Source: an uncultured Litoreibacter sp.
GTDB lineage: Bacteria > Pseudomonadota > Alphaproteobacteria > Rhodobacterales > Rhodobacteraceae
Direction of reading: 5' to 3'
Length of the DNA stretch: 5,369 bases
NCBI GenBank assembly: GCA_937928335.1
Contig: CALFWN010000033.1
Coordinates: 1 to 5,369, forward strand
In this document: positions 1-5,369 of the stretch, one piece after another
Numbering within the stretch: position 1 is the stretch's first letter
Layout: the number at the start of each line of letters is the position of its first letter
Made by a program: the position numbers and the translations under genes
Notes under the pieces: model-generated
Databases searched by the model: none
What the model was told of the DNA's origin: nothing
Seen by the model: only the letters and a program-made list of their open reading frames with translations

Positions 1-2
1 AT

Positions 3-329
3 CGCGGCTATGCGCATGCGGGGGCGGGGGTGTTGTTTGTCCCCTCCGCCTTTACCGTGCCGACGGGGCAGGCACATTGGCATGTGCTGCTGCGCGCCCG
101 CGCGATTGAAAACGGGGCCTTTGTGGTCGCTTCCGCGCAGGTGGGCCAGCATGATGACGGGCGCAAAACCTATGGCCATTCGCTGGTGGTTGATCCGTGG
201 GGCAAGGTGATCTGCGACATGGGCGCAGACGCGCCGGGGCTGGAGGTGGTTGATCTTGACCTGACCCAGATTACCCGCACCCGCCGCCAGATCCCCGCGC
301 TGCGCCATGACCGGCCCTATACCAGCTAG
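3..329 (+). CDS. Carbon-nitrogen hydrolase (nitrilase superfamily, Nit2-like), C-terminal fragment
   Basis: This is the last 108 codons of a gene whose start lies left of the window; the frame is already open at position 3 and ends in TAG at 327-329. The visible protein carries the typical C-terminal half of a Nit-type amidase: an AHAGAGVLFVPSAFT segment, then HWHVLLRARAIENGAFVVASAQ, then YGHSLVVDPWGKV, and a final short strand (VVDLDL) followed by the RxQIPALRHDRP tail. By family knowledge these enzymes hydrolyse C-N bonds of small amides in the cytoplasm with a Glu-Lys-Cys triad. All three catalytic residues would lie upstream of what is seen, so activity cannot be judged here. The exact substrate (for example deaminated glutathione or omega-amides) cannot be told from this fragment. 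The gene converges with hrpB and overlaps it at the stop codon. A GTG at position 30 is in frame but falls inside a conserved stretch, so it is not a start. Confidence 0.9.
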   Translation, partial: RGYAHAGAGVLFVPSAFTVPTGQAHWHVLLRARAIENGAFVVASAQVGQHDDGRKTYGHSLVVDPWGKVICDMGADAPGLEVVDLDLTQITRTRRQIPALRHDRPYTS

Positions 330-2710
330 GGTTTGCGCGGCTTGGCCCGCACCGTGGGTTCCGCCTGCGTCGGGTCCTCGGGCCAGGGGTGTTTGGGATA
401 TCGCCCGCGCATATCCTTGCGCACATCGCTGTAGGAATTGGCCCAGAACCCCGGCAAATCCTGCGTCACCTGCACAGGCTTCTGGCCCGGCGACAAGAGC
501 GTGATTTTCAGCGGTATGCGATCCGGCCCCACGGTGGGATGCGTGGTGCAGCCAAACATCTCCTGCAGCCGTACCGCGATGCCCGGCACGTCCTGCGCAT
601 AATCCACCGCCGCCTTGCGCCCCAGCGGGGTGGTGATCGAGGGCGGCACCAGTTGGTCCAATTGCTGCTGCACATCCCAGTCGAGGCTGTTTCTCAGGGC
701 CTGCGCGACGTCAACGGATTTCAGCTCCGCCGCTGTCTTGAGGCCCCTCAGGTAAGGCGCAAGCCAATGCTCCAGACTGTCCAGCAGCCCCGCGTCGGAC
801 CAGTCAACACGCTTTCCCAGATATTGCCCCCGCGCCCTGAGCAGCAAGGCAGGTTTCGACCAGCTCAACGCCCCCAGCCCGAGGTCGCGCAGCCCCTCCA
901 GCAGCGCGCGCGTCACGGCTTCCGGGTCCGGCTCCGGCAATAATCGGTCCTCCAGCACCAGTGCGCCGAACCGTTCCTGCCTGCGGGTCAGCACACGGGC
1001 CTCGCGCCGCGACCAGGCGCAGAGATCGTGCCACGCGATCTGCTCGCCAAACAGCCCGCGCAGCTCCGCCTCGCTCAACACCGCCGCCGCCCGCACCCGT
1101 GCCTCCCGCGCGTCCCCGTCCAGATCGGCCACCGCCAAAAGCCGCTGCCCGGCCAGCGGGTCCTCCCCCGGCAATACGGCACCTTTGCCGCCCGAGAGAT
1201 GGAACCGCGCGGCCCCGCCCTTGCGCCGCAGCGCCACCCGGTCGGGATAGGCCAGCGCCACCATCTCGCCCGGGCTGCGTGCAGGCCCTTTGGCGAAACG
1301 CGCAAGCCGCGTCGCCTCCGCCTTGACGTCCCGGGGCAGGGGCGCCCGCATCCGCACGCCCAGATCGCTGCTTTGCGCGGGTCCGGGCCGTGCCGCGAGC
1401 AGAGCTGCCAATTGCGCCGCTCCCGCGCCGCAGCGGCTCAGCATATGGCCCAGCCTTGGATGCAGCGGCAGCCGGGCCAGCGCCCGGCCATGCGGGGTGA
1501 TCCGCCTGTCCCCGTCCAAAGCTCCCAACATGCGCAACACCTCCCGCGCATTGGCCAGCGCGCCTTCCGGCGGCTGGGTCAGCAGCGCCAAATCCGCAGG
1601 CTCCGCGCCCCAGGCCGCCAAATCCAGCGCCAGCCCGGCCAAATCCGCTGTTTCGATCTCGGGTGGGGCAAAGGCGGACATCGCGCCTTCCTCCGCGCGG
1701 GTCCACAGCCGGTAGCAGATCCCTTCGGCCACGCGCCCGGCGCGGCCCCGGCGCTGGGTGGCCTCCGCCCGTGAGGCGCGTTCCGTCACCAGCCGCGACA
1801 TGCCCGAGCCGGGGTCATAGCGCGCCCGTCGTGCCAGTCCGGCATCGATCACAACCCGCACATCCTCGATGGTCAGGGAGGTCTCCGCAATCGCTGTCGC
1901 CAGCACGATCTTGCGCCGCCCCTCGGGCGCAGGCGCAATGGCGGCGCGTTGATCGGCATAGGGCATCGCGCCGTAAAGCGGCCTGACATCCACATCGCTC
2001 GGGGGCCGTAACGCATTGGCCACGCGTCTGATTTCACCCGCGCCGGGCAGAAAGGCCAGGATGCTGCCAGAGCTCTCCCCCAGGGCCTTTGTGATCAGCG
2101 CCGCCATATCTGCCTCAAGCCGCGCGCGTGGGGCGCGCGGGCGCTCCAGCCAGCGGGTCTCCACCTCAAAACTGTGCCCCTGCGAGGTAATAACCGGCGC
2201 GCCCTCCAGCAGCTCTGCCACGGGGCCTGCATCCAGCGTGGCCGACATCACCAGCAGCTTCAGATCATCGCGCAAGGCGCCGCGCGCCTCCCATACCAGC
2301 GCCAGCCCCAGATCGCCATTCAGCGAGCGTTCATGAAACTCGTCAAACACCACGCAGCCCACGCCGGGCAGTTCGGCATCCGCCTGCACCATCCGCGTCA
2401 GCACGCCTTCGGTGACCACCTCGATCCGCGTCGCCTCCGAGACCTTGCTCTCGCCCCGGATGCGGTAGCCCACGCTCCGCCCCACAGGCTCGCCCAGCAG
2501 TGCCGCCATCCGCTCGGCGGCGGCCCGTGCAGCCAGACGGCGCGGCTCCAGCAGGATCAACCGGCCCTGAAACACCCCCGCCTCCAGCAAGGCCAGCGGC
2601 ACGCGTGTCGTCTTGCCCGCCCCGGGCGGGGCCTGCAACACACAGACCCCGGCCCCGCGCATCTGCGCGACCAGCCGGGGCAGCACCTCTTCAATAGGCA
2701 GATCATTCAT
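326..2710 (-). CDS. hrpB: ATP-dependent helicase HrpB (DEAH-box)
   Basis: This 794-residue protein has the full order of DExH helicase motifs. Walker A is PPGAGKTT (28-35), motif Ia is EPRRLAAR (55-62), and a TEGVL motif lies at 100-104. Walker B is DEFH (123-126) and SAT is at 156-158. The second RecA domain has FLPG (220-223), ATAIAETSLTI (271-281) and QRRGRAGR (319-326). The HrpB-specific C-terminal domain follows, with PLGRKAAVDY (from 695), LQEMFG (715-720) and the near-terminal RGRYPKHPWPEDP. Length and architecture fit intact HrpB, a cytoplasmic NTPase of the DEAH/RHA group whose cellular role is poorly defined. The reading frame is open back to 2956, but that would run into the upstream gene. 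ATG 2710 gives the family's usual short leader of about 25 residues before Walker A and is chosen for that reason. It has no clear ribosome binding site, and GTG 2746 or GTG 2731 are alternatives. It is probably cotranscribed with the upstream DUF3108-like gene. Confidence 0.95.
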   Translation of the reverse strand: MNDLPIEEVLPRLVAQMRGAGVCVLQAPPGAGKTTRVPLALLEAGVFQGRLILLEPRRLAARAAAERMAALLGEPVGRSVGYRIRGESKVSEATRIEVVTEGVLTRMVQADAELPGVGCVVFDEFHERSLNGDLGLALVWEARGALRDDLKLLVMSATLDAGPVAELLEGAPVITSQGHSFEVETRWLERPRAPRARLEADMAALITKALGESSGSILAFLPGAGEIRRVANALRPPSDVDVRPLYGAMPYADQRAAIAPAPEGRRKIVLATAIAETSLTIEDVRVVIDAGLARRARYDPGSGMSRLVTERASRAEATQRRGRAGRVAEGICYRLWTRAEEGAMSAFAPPEIETADLAGLALDLAAWGAEPADLALLTQPPEGALANAREVLRMLGALDGDRRITPHGRALARLPLHPRLGHMLSRCGAGAAQLAALLAARPGPAQSSDLGVRMRAPLPRDVKAEATRLARFAKGPARSPGEMVALAYPDRVALRRKGGAARFHLSGGKGAVLPGEDPLAGQRLLAVADLDGDAREARVRAAAVLSEAELRGLFGEQIAWHDLCAWSRREARVLTRRQERFGALVLEDRLLPEPDPEAVTRALLEGLRDLGLGALSWSKPALLLRARGQYLGKRVDWSDAGLLDSLEHWLAPYLRGLKTAAELKSVDVAQALRNSLDWDVQQQLDQLVPPSITTPLGRKAAVDYAQDVPGIAVRLQEMFGCTTHPTVGPDRIPLKITLLSPGQKPVQVTQDLPGFWANSYSDVRKDMRGRYPKHPWPEDPTQAEPTVRAKPRKP

Positions 2711-2787
2711 CCCGCAAGCGCTATCAAACACGCGGGCCAACGTCACCTTTCGATGTTCAGAAATATCCTCGCCGAAGGCATGAAATC

Positions 2788-3489
2788 CTACCGGCGGGTC
2801 AGCGTGGCATTGCCATAGAGCGTCTGGGTGACCACTTTCTCCACCCGGTAACGCCCCTCTGCGGTTTGCGTGTAGAACAGGTTGAGCGGAAAGCGCGTCT
2901 TCTCCGCCATTTCCCGTGCCGAGAACCCTTTCAGCCGGCGGTATTCGCCGTCGCATCTGATCATGTCGCCCTCCGCGCGCGGGTTGGCCAGCCGCACCTG
3001 CGAGCGCCGTTTGCCGTCAAACATCTGCACATCCAGCTTGCAGACCTCATCGGCATTCACATCCCGAAACGCGGCATATATCGCGGTCTGCGGGTCCACC
3101 GTGCCTGTCTGGCTGGCCGGGTTCAACGTCCCGGTCTCGCCCGTCACCACGCGCGGCACCCCGCCTGCATAGGTCATCACCGTTCTGGACTTGCGCTTGC
3201 CGGTATCGGCATTCTCGTCATAGCGGCTGGGCTGGAACCGCGCGCCGCGCACCCGGCCCTGGGCGGCGGCGGTGTATTTCAGCCGGGCCACCAGCCCGAC
3301 CAGCCCGCCCGATTGCAATATGCCGGTGGTCGAATAGCGGCCTGCCTGCTCCGCGCCCTTCACCGTCAGCGTGCCCGCGTTCAGGCCCCTTATGGACAGG
3401 TTGAACACCGCATTGGTGCTGCCATCGGCCCAGACCGGGGCTGCCCAAAGCCCGGCCATTATCGCCAAAACGCTCAAGCTGCGTGTCAT
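2788..3489 (-). CDS. Exported DUF3108-like protein with signal peptide
   Basis: This predicted 233-residue protein opens with a Sec-type signal peptide: MTRS, a hydrophobic core ([13 protein letters not shown], residues 5-17), and a likely signal peptidase I site after VWA (residue 21). The mature part looks beta-rich. It has an early [13 protein letters not shown] segment, [24 protein letters not shown] and a [10 protein letters not shown] stretch, then a C-terminal [18 protein letters not shown] and YRVEKVVTQ. This pattern matches the DUF3108 family as I know it: periplasmic or envelope proteins of unknown function in Proteobacteria. Two cysteines in the mature part (150 and 179) could form a disulphide, which is inference. 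Two ATGs lie in tandem (3492 and 3489). The GAGGTGG ribosome binding site at 3494-3500 leaves 4 bases to the second and 1 to the first, so 3489 is preferred. It is the first gene of a possible two-gene unit with hrpB and is divergent from meaB. Confidence 0.85.
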   Translation of the reverse strand: MTRSLSVLAIMAGLWAAPVWADGSTNAVFNLSIRGLNAGTLTVKGAEQAGRYSTTGILQSGGLVGLVARLKYTAAAQGRVRGARFQPSRYDENADTGKRKSRTVMTYAGGVPRVVTGETGTLNPASQTGTVDPQTAIYAAFRDVNADEVCKLDVQMFDGKRRSQVRLANPRAEGDMIRCDGEYRRLKGFSAREMAEKTRFPLNLFYTQTAEGRYRVEKVVTQTLYGNATLTRR

Positions 3490-3493
3490 CATT

Positions 3494-3500
3494 CCACCTC
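3494..3500 (-). promoter_or_regulatory. Ribosome binding site of the DUF3108-like gene
   Basis: The minus strand reads GAGGTGG just before two tandem ATG codons. This is the strongest Shine-Dalgarno match among the three recognised genes. Its spacing decides for the second ATG (3489) over the first (3492). Confidence 0.6.
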
Positions 3501-3519
3501 GCAAATGCAATTCCTGCTT

Positions 3520-3537
3520 GCCCCTTTATATTGGGGC
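3520..3537. repeat. Inverted repeat GCCCC-N8-GGGGC around an AT-rich -10-like core
   Basis: Arms GCCCC (3520-3524) and GGGGC (3533-3537) flank the 8-base core TTTATATT. This is the most AT-rich patch of the divergent spacer between the DUF3108-like gene and meaB. The symmetry is exact over 5 bp. It may be an operator laid over a promoter core, or a weak hairpin in RNA; the sequence alone does not decide. Confidence 0.45.
3525..3532. promoter_or_regulatory. Candidate -10 elements, one per strand, in the divergent spacer
   Basis: On the minus strand TATAAA (3530-3525) matches TATAAT at five of six positions and would start transcription some 25-30 bases before the DUF3108-like ATG. On the plus strand TATATT (3527-3532) also matches at five of six and would serve meaB. 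No convincing -35 box stands at the right distance on either strand, so this is a weak call resting on position and AT content. Confidence 0.3.
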
Positions 3538-3546
3538 TTCCAAAAA

Positions 3547-3560
3547 GGGGCACCAGCCCC
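3547..3560. repeat. Inverted repeat GGGGC-ACCA-GCCCC
   Basis: A perfect 5-bp GC stem with a 4-base loop lies about 45 bases before the meaB start. It carries the same GGGGC/GCCCC words as the inverted repeat at 3520-3537. The four words can therefore pair in more than one way if transcribed toward meaB. No U-run follows, so it is not a standard terminator. Confidence 0.45.
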
Positions 3561-3605
3561 GCGGCGGAGCGCGCGGCGATTTTACAGGCGAAAGACCGCG
3601 CAGCA

Positions 3606-4583
3606 GTGAAACAATTGGATGATTTGGCGAGGGATGTCGCGGCGCAGGACCGCCGGGCGCTGGCGCGCGCCATCACCCTGGTCGAAAGCGCGCGCCCCGA
3701 TCACCAAGAGCAGGCGCAGGCCTTGCTGCACAGGCTCTCGGGCCACAGGCACGAGGCGCTGCGCATCGGGCTGTCAGGCACGCCGGGCGTCGGCAAATCC
3801 ACCTTTATCGAGGCGTTCGGGATGCAGCTCACCGGGCGCGGCCTCAAAGTGGCCGTCCTGGCTGTCGATCCCAGCTCCACCCGCTCGGGCGGATCAATTC
3901 TCGGTGACAAGACGCGGATGGATAGGCTCTCGCGCCAGCCAAACGCATTTATCCGCCCCTCGCCGTCGCAATTGCATCTGGGCGGGGTGGGGCGCCGCAC
4001 CCGCGCGGTGGTGGCGCTTTGCGAGGCGGCGGGCTTCGACGTGATCCTGATCGAGACGGTGGGCGTCGGCCAGTCCGAGACGATGGTGGCCGAGATGTCG
4101 GATATCTTCGCGCTGCTTCTGGCGCCTGCGGGCGGCGACGAGCTGCAAGGCGTCAAGCGCGGCATCATGGAAAGCGCCGATCTGATTCTGGTCAACAAGG
4201 CAGATGGTGATCTCAAACCCGCCGCGATCCGCACCACGGCCGATTATACCGGCGCGCTGCGGCTGCTGCGCAAACGCGCCCAGGACCCAGATGGCTTTCC
4301 AAGGGCGCAGCCGGTCTCCGCGCTGCATGACGAGGGCCTCGCGCAGGTCTGGGAGGACATCTCTGCGCTTGCGCAATGGCGCAGGGATCACGGCCATTGG
4401 GACAAGACCCGCAACAGGCAGGCCGTGCATTGGTTCGAGCAGGAGGTCCGCGCCGGGCTGCTTGCCCGCCTGAAAGATGACCCCGTGATCCGCGCAAGGA
4501 TGCAGGCGCTCGCAGCCGAGGTGCAGGACGGCGCATTGACCCCCGATCTGGCCGCCCAAACCCTGCTCAAGGCGCTGCGCTGA
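3606..4583 (+). CDS. meaB: Methylmalonyl-CoA mutase-associated GTPase MeaB (ArgK/MeaB family)
   Basis: This 325-residue P-loop GTPase of the SIMIBI class protects and reloads the B12-dependent methylmalonyl-CoA mutase in propionyl-CoA metabolism (family knowledge). It has an N-terminal helical leader ([14 protein letters not shown], 15-28) and the P-loop GTPGVGKST (58-66). [20 protein letters not shown] (86-105) carries metal- and switch-region residues. ETVGVGQSE (149-157) is followed by [12 protein letters not shown] (172-183), which covers the switch III region, and the guanine-specificity motif NKAD (196-199). A C-terminal helical dimerisation part runs to the end. Length matches the family. 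GTG 3606 is chosen because family homology begins just after it. The frame is open to 3483, but that extension would cover the divergent promoter region. No strong ribosome binding site precedes the GTG (AGG at 3586-3588 is too far), so the start is uncertain. The segment [17 protein letters not shown] (117-133) departs from the usual SGTLGGVARKTRE-like form. No mutase gene is nearby. Confidence 0.93.
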   Translation: MKQLDDLARDVAAQDRRALARAITLVESARPDHQEQAQALLHRLSGHRHEALRIGLSGTPGVGKSTFIEAFGMQLTGRGLKVAVLAVDPSSTRSGGSILGDKTRMDRLSRQPNAFIRPSPSQLHLGGVGRRTRAVVALCEAAGFDVILIETVGVGQSETMVAEMSDIFALLLAPAGGDELQGVKRGIMESADLILVNKADGDLKPAAIRTTADYTGALRLLRKRAQDPDGFPRAQPVSALHDEGLAQVWEDISALAQWRRDHGHWDKTRNRQAVHWFEQEVRAGLLARLKDDPVIRARMQALAAEVQDGALTPDLAAQTLLKALR

Positions 4584-4599
4584 GCTTGCCCATCACTGC

Positions 4600-4627
4600 T
4601 TGAGAAATACCCGGCCTTATGTATCAA
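4600..4627 (+). promoter_or_regulatory. Candidate sigma-70-type promoter of the gene at 4668
   Basis: TTGAGA (4600-4605, five of six against TTGACA) is followed after 16 bases by TATCAA (4622-4627, four of six against TATAAT). Transcription would start near 4634, giving a leader of about 34 bases. The -10 box touches the left arm of the inverted repeat at 4626-4642, which suits a repressor site. The match is moderate and unproven. Confidence 0.35.
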
Positions 4628-4642
4628 ACGCACCAAGCGTTT
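4626..4642. repeat. Inverted repeat AAACGC-N5-GCGTTT, possible operator
   Basis: Two exact 6-bp arms (4626-4631 and 4637-4642) enclose ACCAA. It sits between the candidate promoter and the start of the low-GC gene, where a repressor would bind. It could instead be a hairpin ending meaB transcription, but no U-run follows the right arm, so the operator reading is favoured. The loop word ACCAA recurs 11 bases later at 4643-4647, about one helical turn away. Confidence 0.45.
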
Positions 4643-4653
4643 ACCAAATTGGT
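4643..4653. repeat. Small palindrome ACCAA-A-TTGGT
   Basis: An 11-base palindrome with exact 5-bp arms lies directly beside the larger inverted repeat and just before the ribosome binding site. With that repeat it makes a 28-base block of symmetric sequence in the leader of the gene at 4668. It may be a second half of one operator or chance in AT-rich DNA. Confidence 0.35.
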
Positions 4654-4657
4654 TTAT

Positions 4658-4664
4658 GGGGTGA
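4658..4664 (+). promoter_or_regulatory. Ribosome binding site of the gene at 4668
   Basis: GGGGTGA differs by one base from the ideal GGAGGTGA-type site and ends 3 bases before ATG 4668. It supports this ATG as the true start of the open frame that runs off the window. Confidence 0.6.
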
Positions 4665-4667
4665 CAA

Positions 4668-5369
4668 ATGATTGATCACACCTATCATCGCCTGATGGAC
4701 CAAAACGGCATTTCAATAGTATTTAATCTTGATCTTTCAGAGCCAGTCGAAATATCGGATTTCGTGTCTGCATTCGCAGGCTTAGGTGGGCAATTTGAGC
4801 GCCACATAAAACAAGAACACCCTGACCTAGAAGGTGAAGTTAAGGTGTACGTCAAGGAGGTGCGGAAGGGATCGATTGAAGCCGAGCTAATTCCTCTGGC
4901 CTACAACACAATCATCACGGCGATGGATCATCACCAAATCGCGACCAAATTTGTCAAAAACCTTGCGCGGAAAATTGACATCTTTCGCACAAAGGGTGGC
5001 AGGTTAGAGGGTGCAAGCAAGACCGAATTGACGGAGATAGTTGGGACGATAGCAGCTTTGGCTCATGACCCCGATGGCAAAGCTACTGTTAGCGCGGTCC
5101 ACTACAAAAAAACAAAGTCCACCACCGAGTTTTCTATGAAAATGACCGCTGCGGAGGCGAAAGACGCTGTCAAAGAAATTGAAAGCAGGTTGAACGAAGG
5201 TATCTTTATTTTACTCCACAATGGTGGGATGAAAAAAATTGTCCCACTTTACCACAAACTAGTCCGAAAGACGAACAAACTTTTTGATGATGAAGAAGAG
5301 GAAGAAGATGGGCAATGTGATGATTATGCAAAGCAAACTTATTTCATACCGCCGTTGATGAAAAAGAGC
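4668..5369 (+). CDS. Unrecognised low-GC gene, N-terminal 234 codons (runs off the window)
   Basis: The frame opens at ATG 4668 after a good ribosome binding site and has no stop through the last base, so the gene is partial at its 3' end. I do not recognise the protein with confidence. No signal peptide or membrane segment is visible. The N-terminus (FNLDLSEPVEISDFVSAFAG, 19-38) looks like a strand followed by a helix. A strand pair VKVYVKEVRKGSIEAELIPL (58-77) carries an RKGSI turn, and the middle is helical (about 82-106). The segment 118-176 reads as helix, strands, then a helix (TAAEAKDAVKEIESRL). An acidic run DDEEEEED (207-214) follows, then a Cys (217). The layout recalls, from memory only, uncharacterised bacterial proteins with a GSI hairpin near the N-terminus. 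Its low GC and its frequent use of AAA, TTA, ATA and AGG differ sharply from meaB, which points to horizontal acquisition. No enzymatic motif is seen. Confidence 0.8.
   Translation, partial: MIDHTYHRLMDQNGISIVFNLDLSEPVEISDFVSAFAGLGGQFERHIKQEHPDLEGEVKVYVKEVRKGSIEAELIPLAYNTIITAMDHHQIATKFVKNLARKIDIFRTKGGRLEGASKTELTEIVGTIAALAHDPDGKATVSAVHYKKTKSTTEFSMKMTAAEAKDAVKEIESRLNEGIFILLHNGGMKKIVPLYHKLVRKTNKLFDDEEEEEDGQCDDYAKQTYFIPPLMKKS

Noticed and set aside
1028..1774. Long plus-strand open frame (248 codons) antisense to hrpB, with others at 389-943 and 2174-2818
   Set aside because: They are rich in Arg, Pro, Gln and Ala, lack any recognisable motif and lie wholly against well-conserved hrpB coding sequence. 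High GC makes long antisense frames common.
2711..2956. N-terminal 82-codon extension of hrpB
   Set aside because: It would overlap 169 bases of the DUF3108-like gene, shows no family resemblance and precedes a normal HrpB N-terminus at 2710.
3483..3605. 41-codon N-terminal extension of MeaB from GTG 3483
   Set aside because: It would cover the signal-peptide start and ribosome binding site of the divergent gene and the promoter region. The extra residues do not resemble MeaB.
3894..4559. Minus-strand open frame (221 codons) antisense to meaB
   Set aside because: Its composition is typical of a shadow frame (many His, Arg, Gln) and it has no ribosome binding site or family resemblance. meaB on the other strand has full motif conservation.
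4565..4585. GCTCA...TGAGC inverted repeat across the meaB stop as a terminator
   Set aside because: The inner part pairs poorly and no T-run follows, so it does not meet the form of an intrinsic terminator.
4584..4667. Attachment site or insertion-sequence end at the composition break
   Set aside because: No tRNA remnant, terminal inverted repeat pair, target duplication or integrase/transposase sequence is visible. The other end of any insertion lies outside the window.

Overview
The window looks like a chromosomal segment of a GC-rich alphaproteobacterium, most likely of the Rhodobacteraceae/Roseobacter group. This is inferred from the high GC, the protein style, and the grouping of hrpB, a DUF3108-type exported protein and meaB. 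It holds three complete genes and one gene fragment of ordinary chromosomal character. At the right edge is an unrecognised gene of clearly lower GC that runs out of the window.

Layout. Positions 1-329 (+) are the C-terminal part of a carbon-nitrogen hydrolase (nitrilase/Nit2 type). It meets the end of hrpB (-) head-on, and the two stop codons share one CTAG. hrpB (326-2710, -) encodes a DEAH-type ATP-dependent helicase. Upstream of it on the same strand, 77 bp away, is a gene for a secreted DUF3108-like protein (2788-3489, -), so the two may form an operon. A divergent region of about 116 bp, carrying AT-rich -10-like sequence and two GCCCC/GGGGC inverted repeats, separates this pair from meaB (3606-4583, +). 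meaB encodes the G-protein chaperone of methylmalonyl-CoA mutase. No mutase gene is in the window.

After the meaB stop the composition changes. An 84-bp spacer carries a plausible promoter, an AAACGC/GCGTTT inverted repeat, a second small palindrome and a good ribosome binding site. It leads into an open reading frame at 4668 that stays open to the last base (234 codons seen). Sampled 60-base lines inside this frame are about 38-52% GC, against about 70% in a sampled meaB line. Its product is a soluble-looking protein of mixed composition with an acidic run, and I cannot assign a function. This junction is the likely left edge of an accessory region and the part of the window most worth following.

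The four recognised genes do not form one pathway. They cover C-N hydrolysis, RNA/DNA helicase activity, an envelope protein and B12-enzyme maintenance. I see no RNA genes, CRISPR array, insertion sequence or tRNA-type attachment site.
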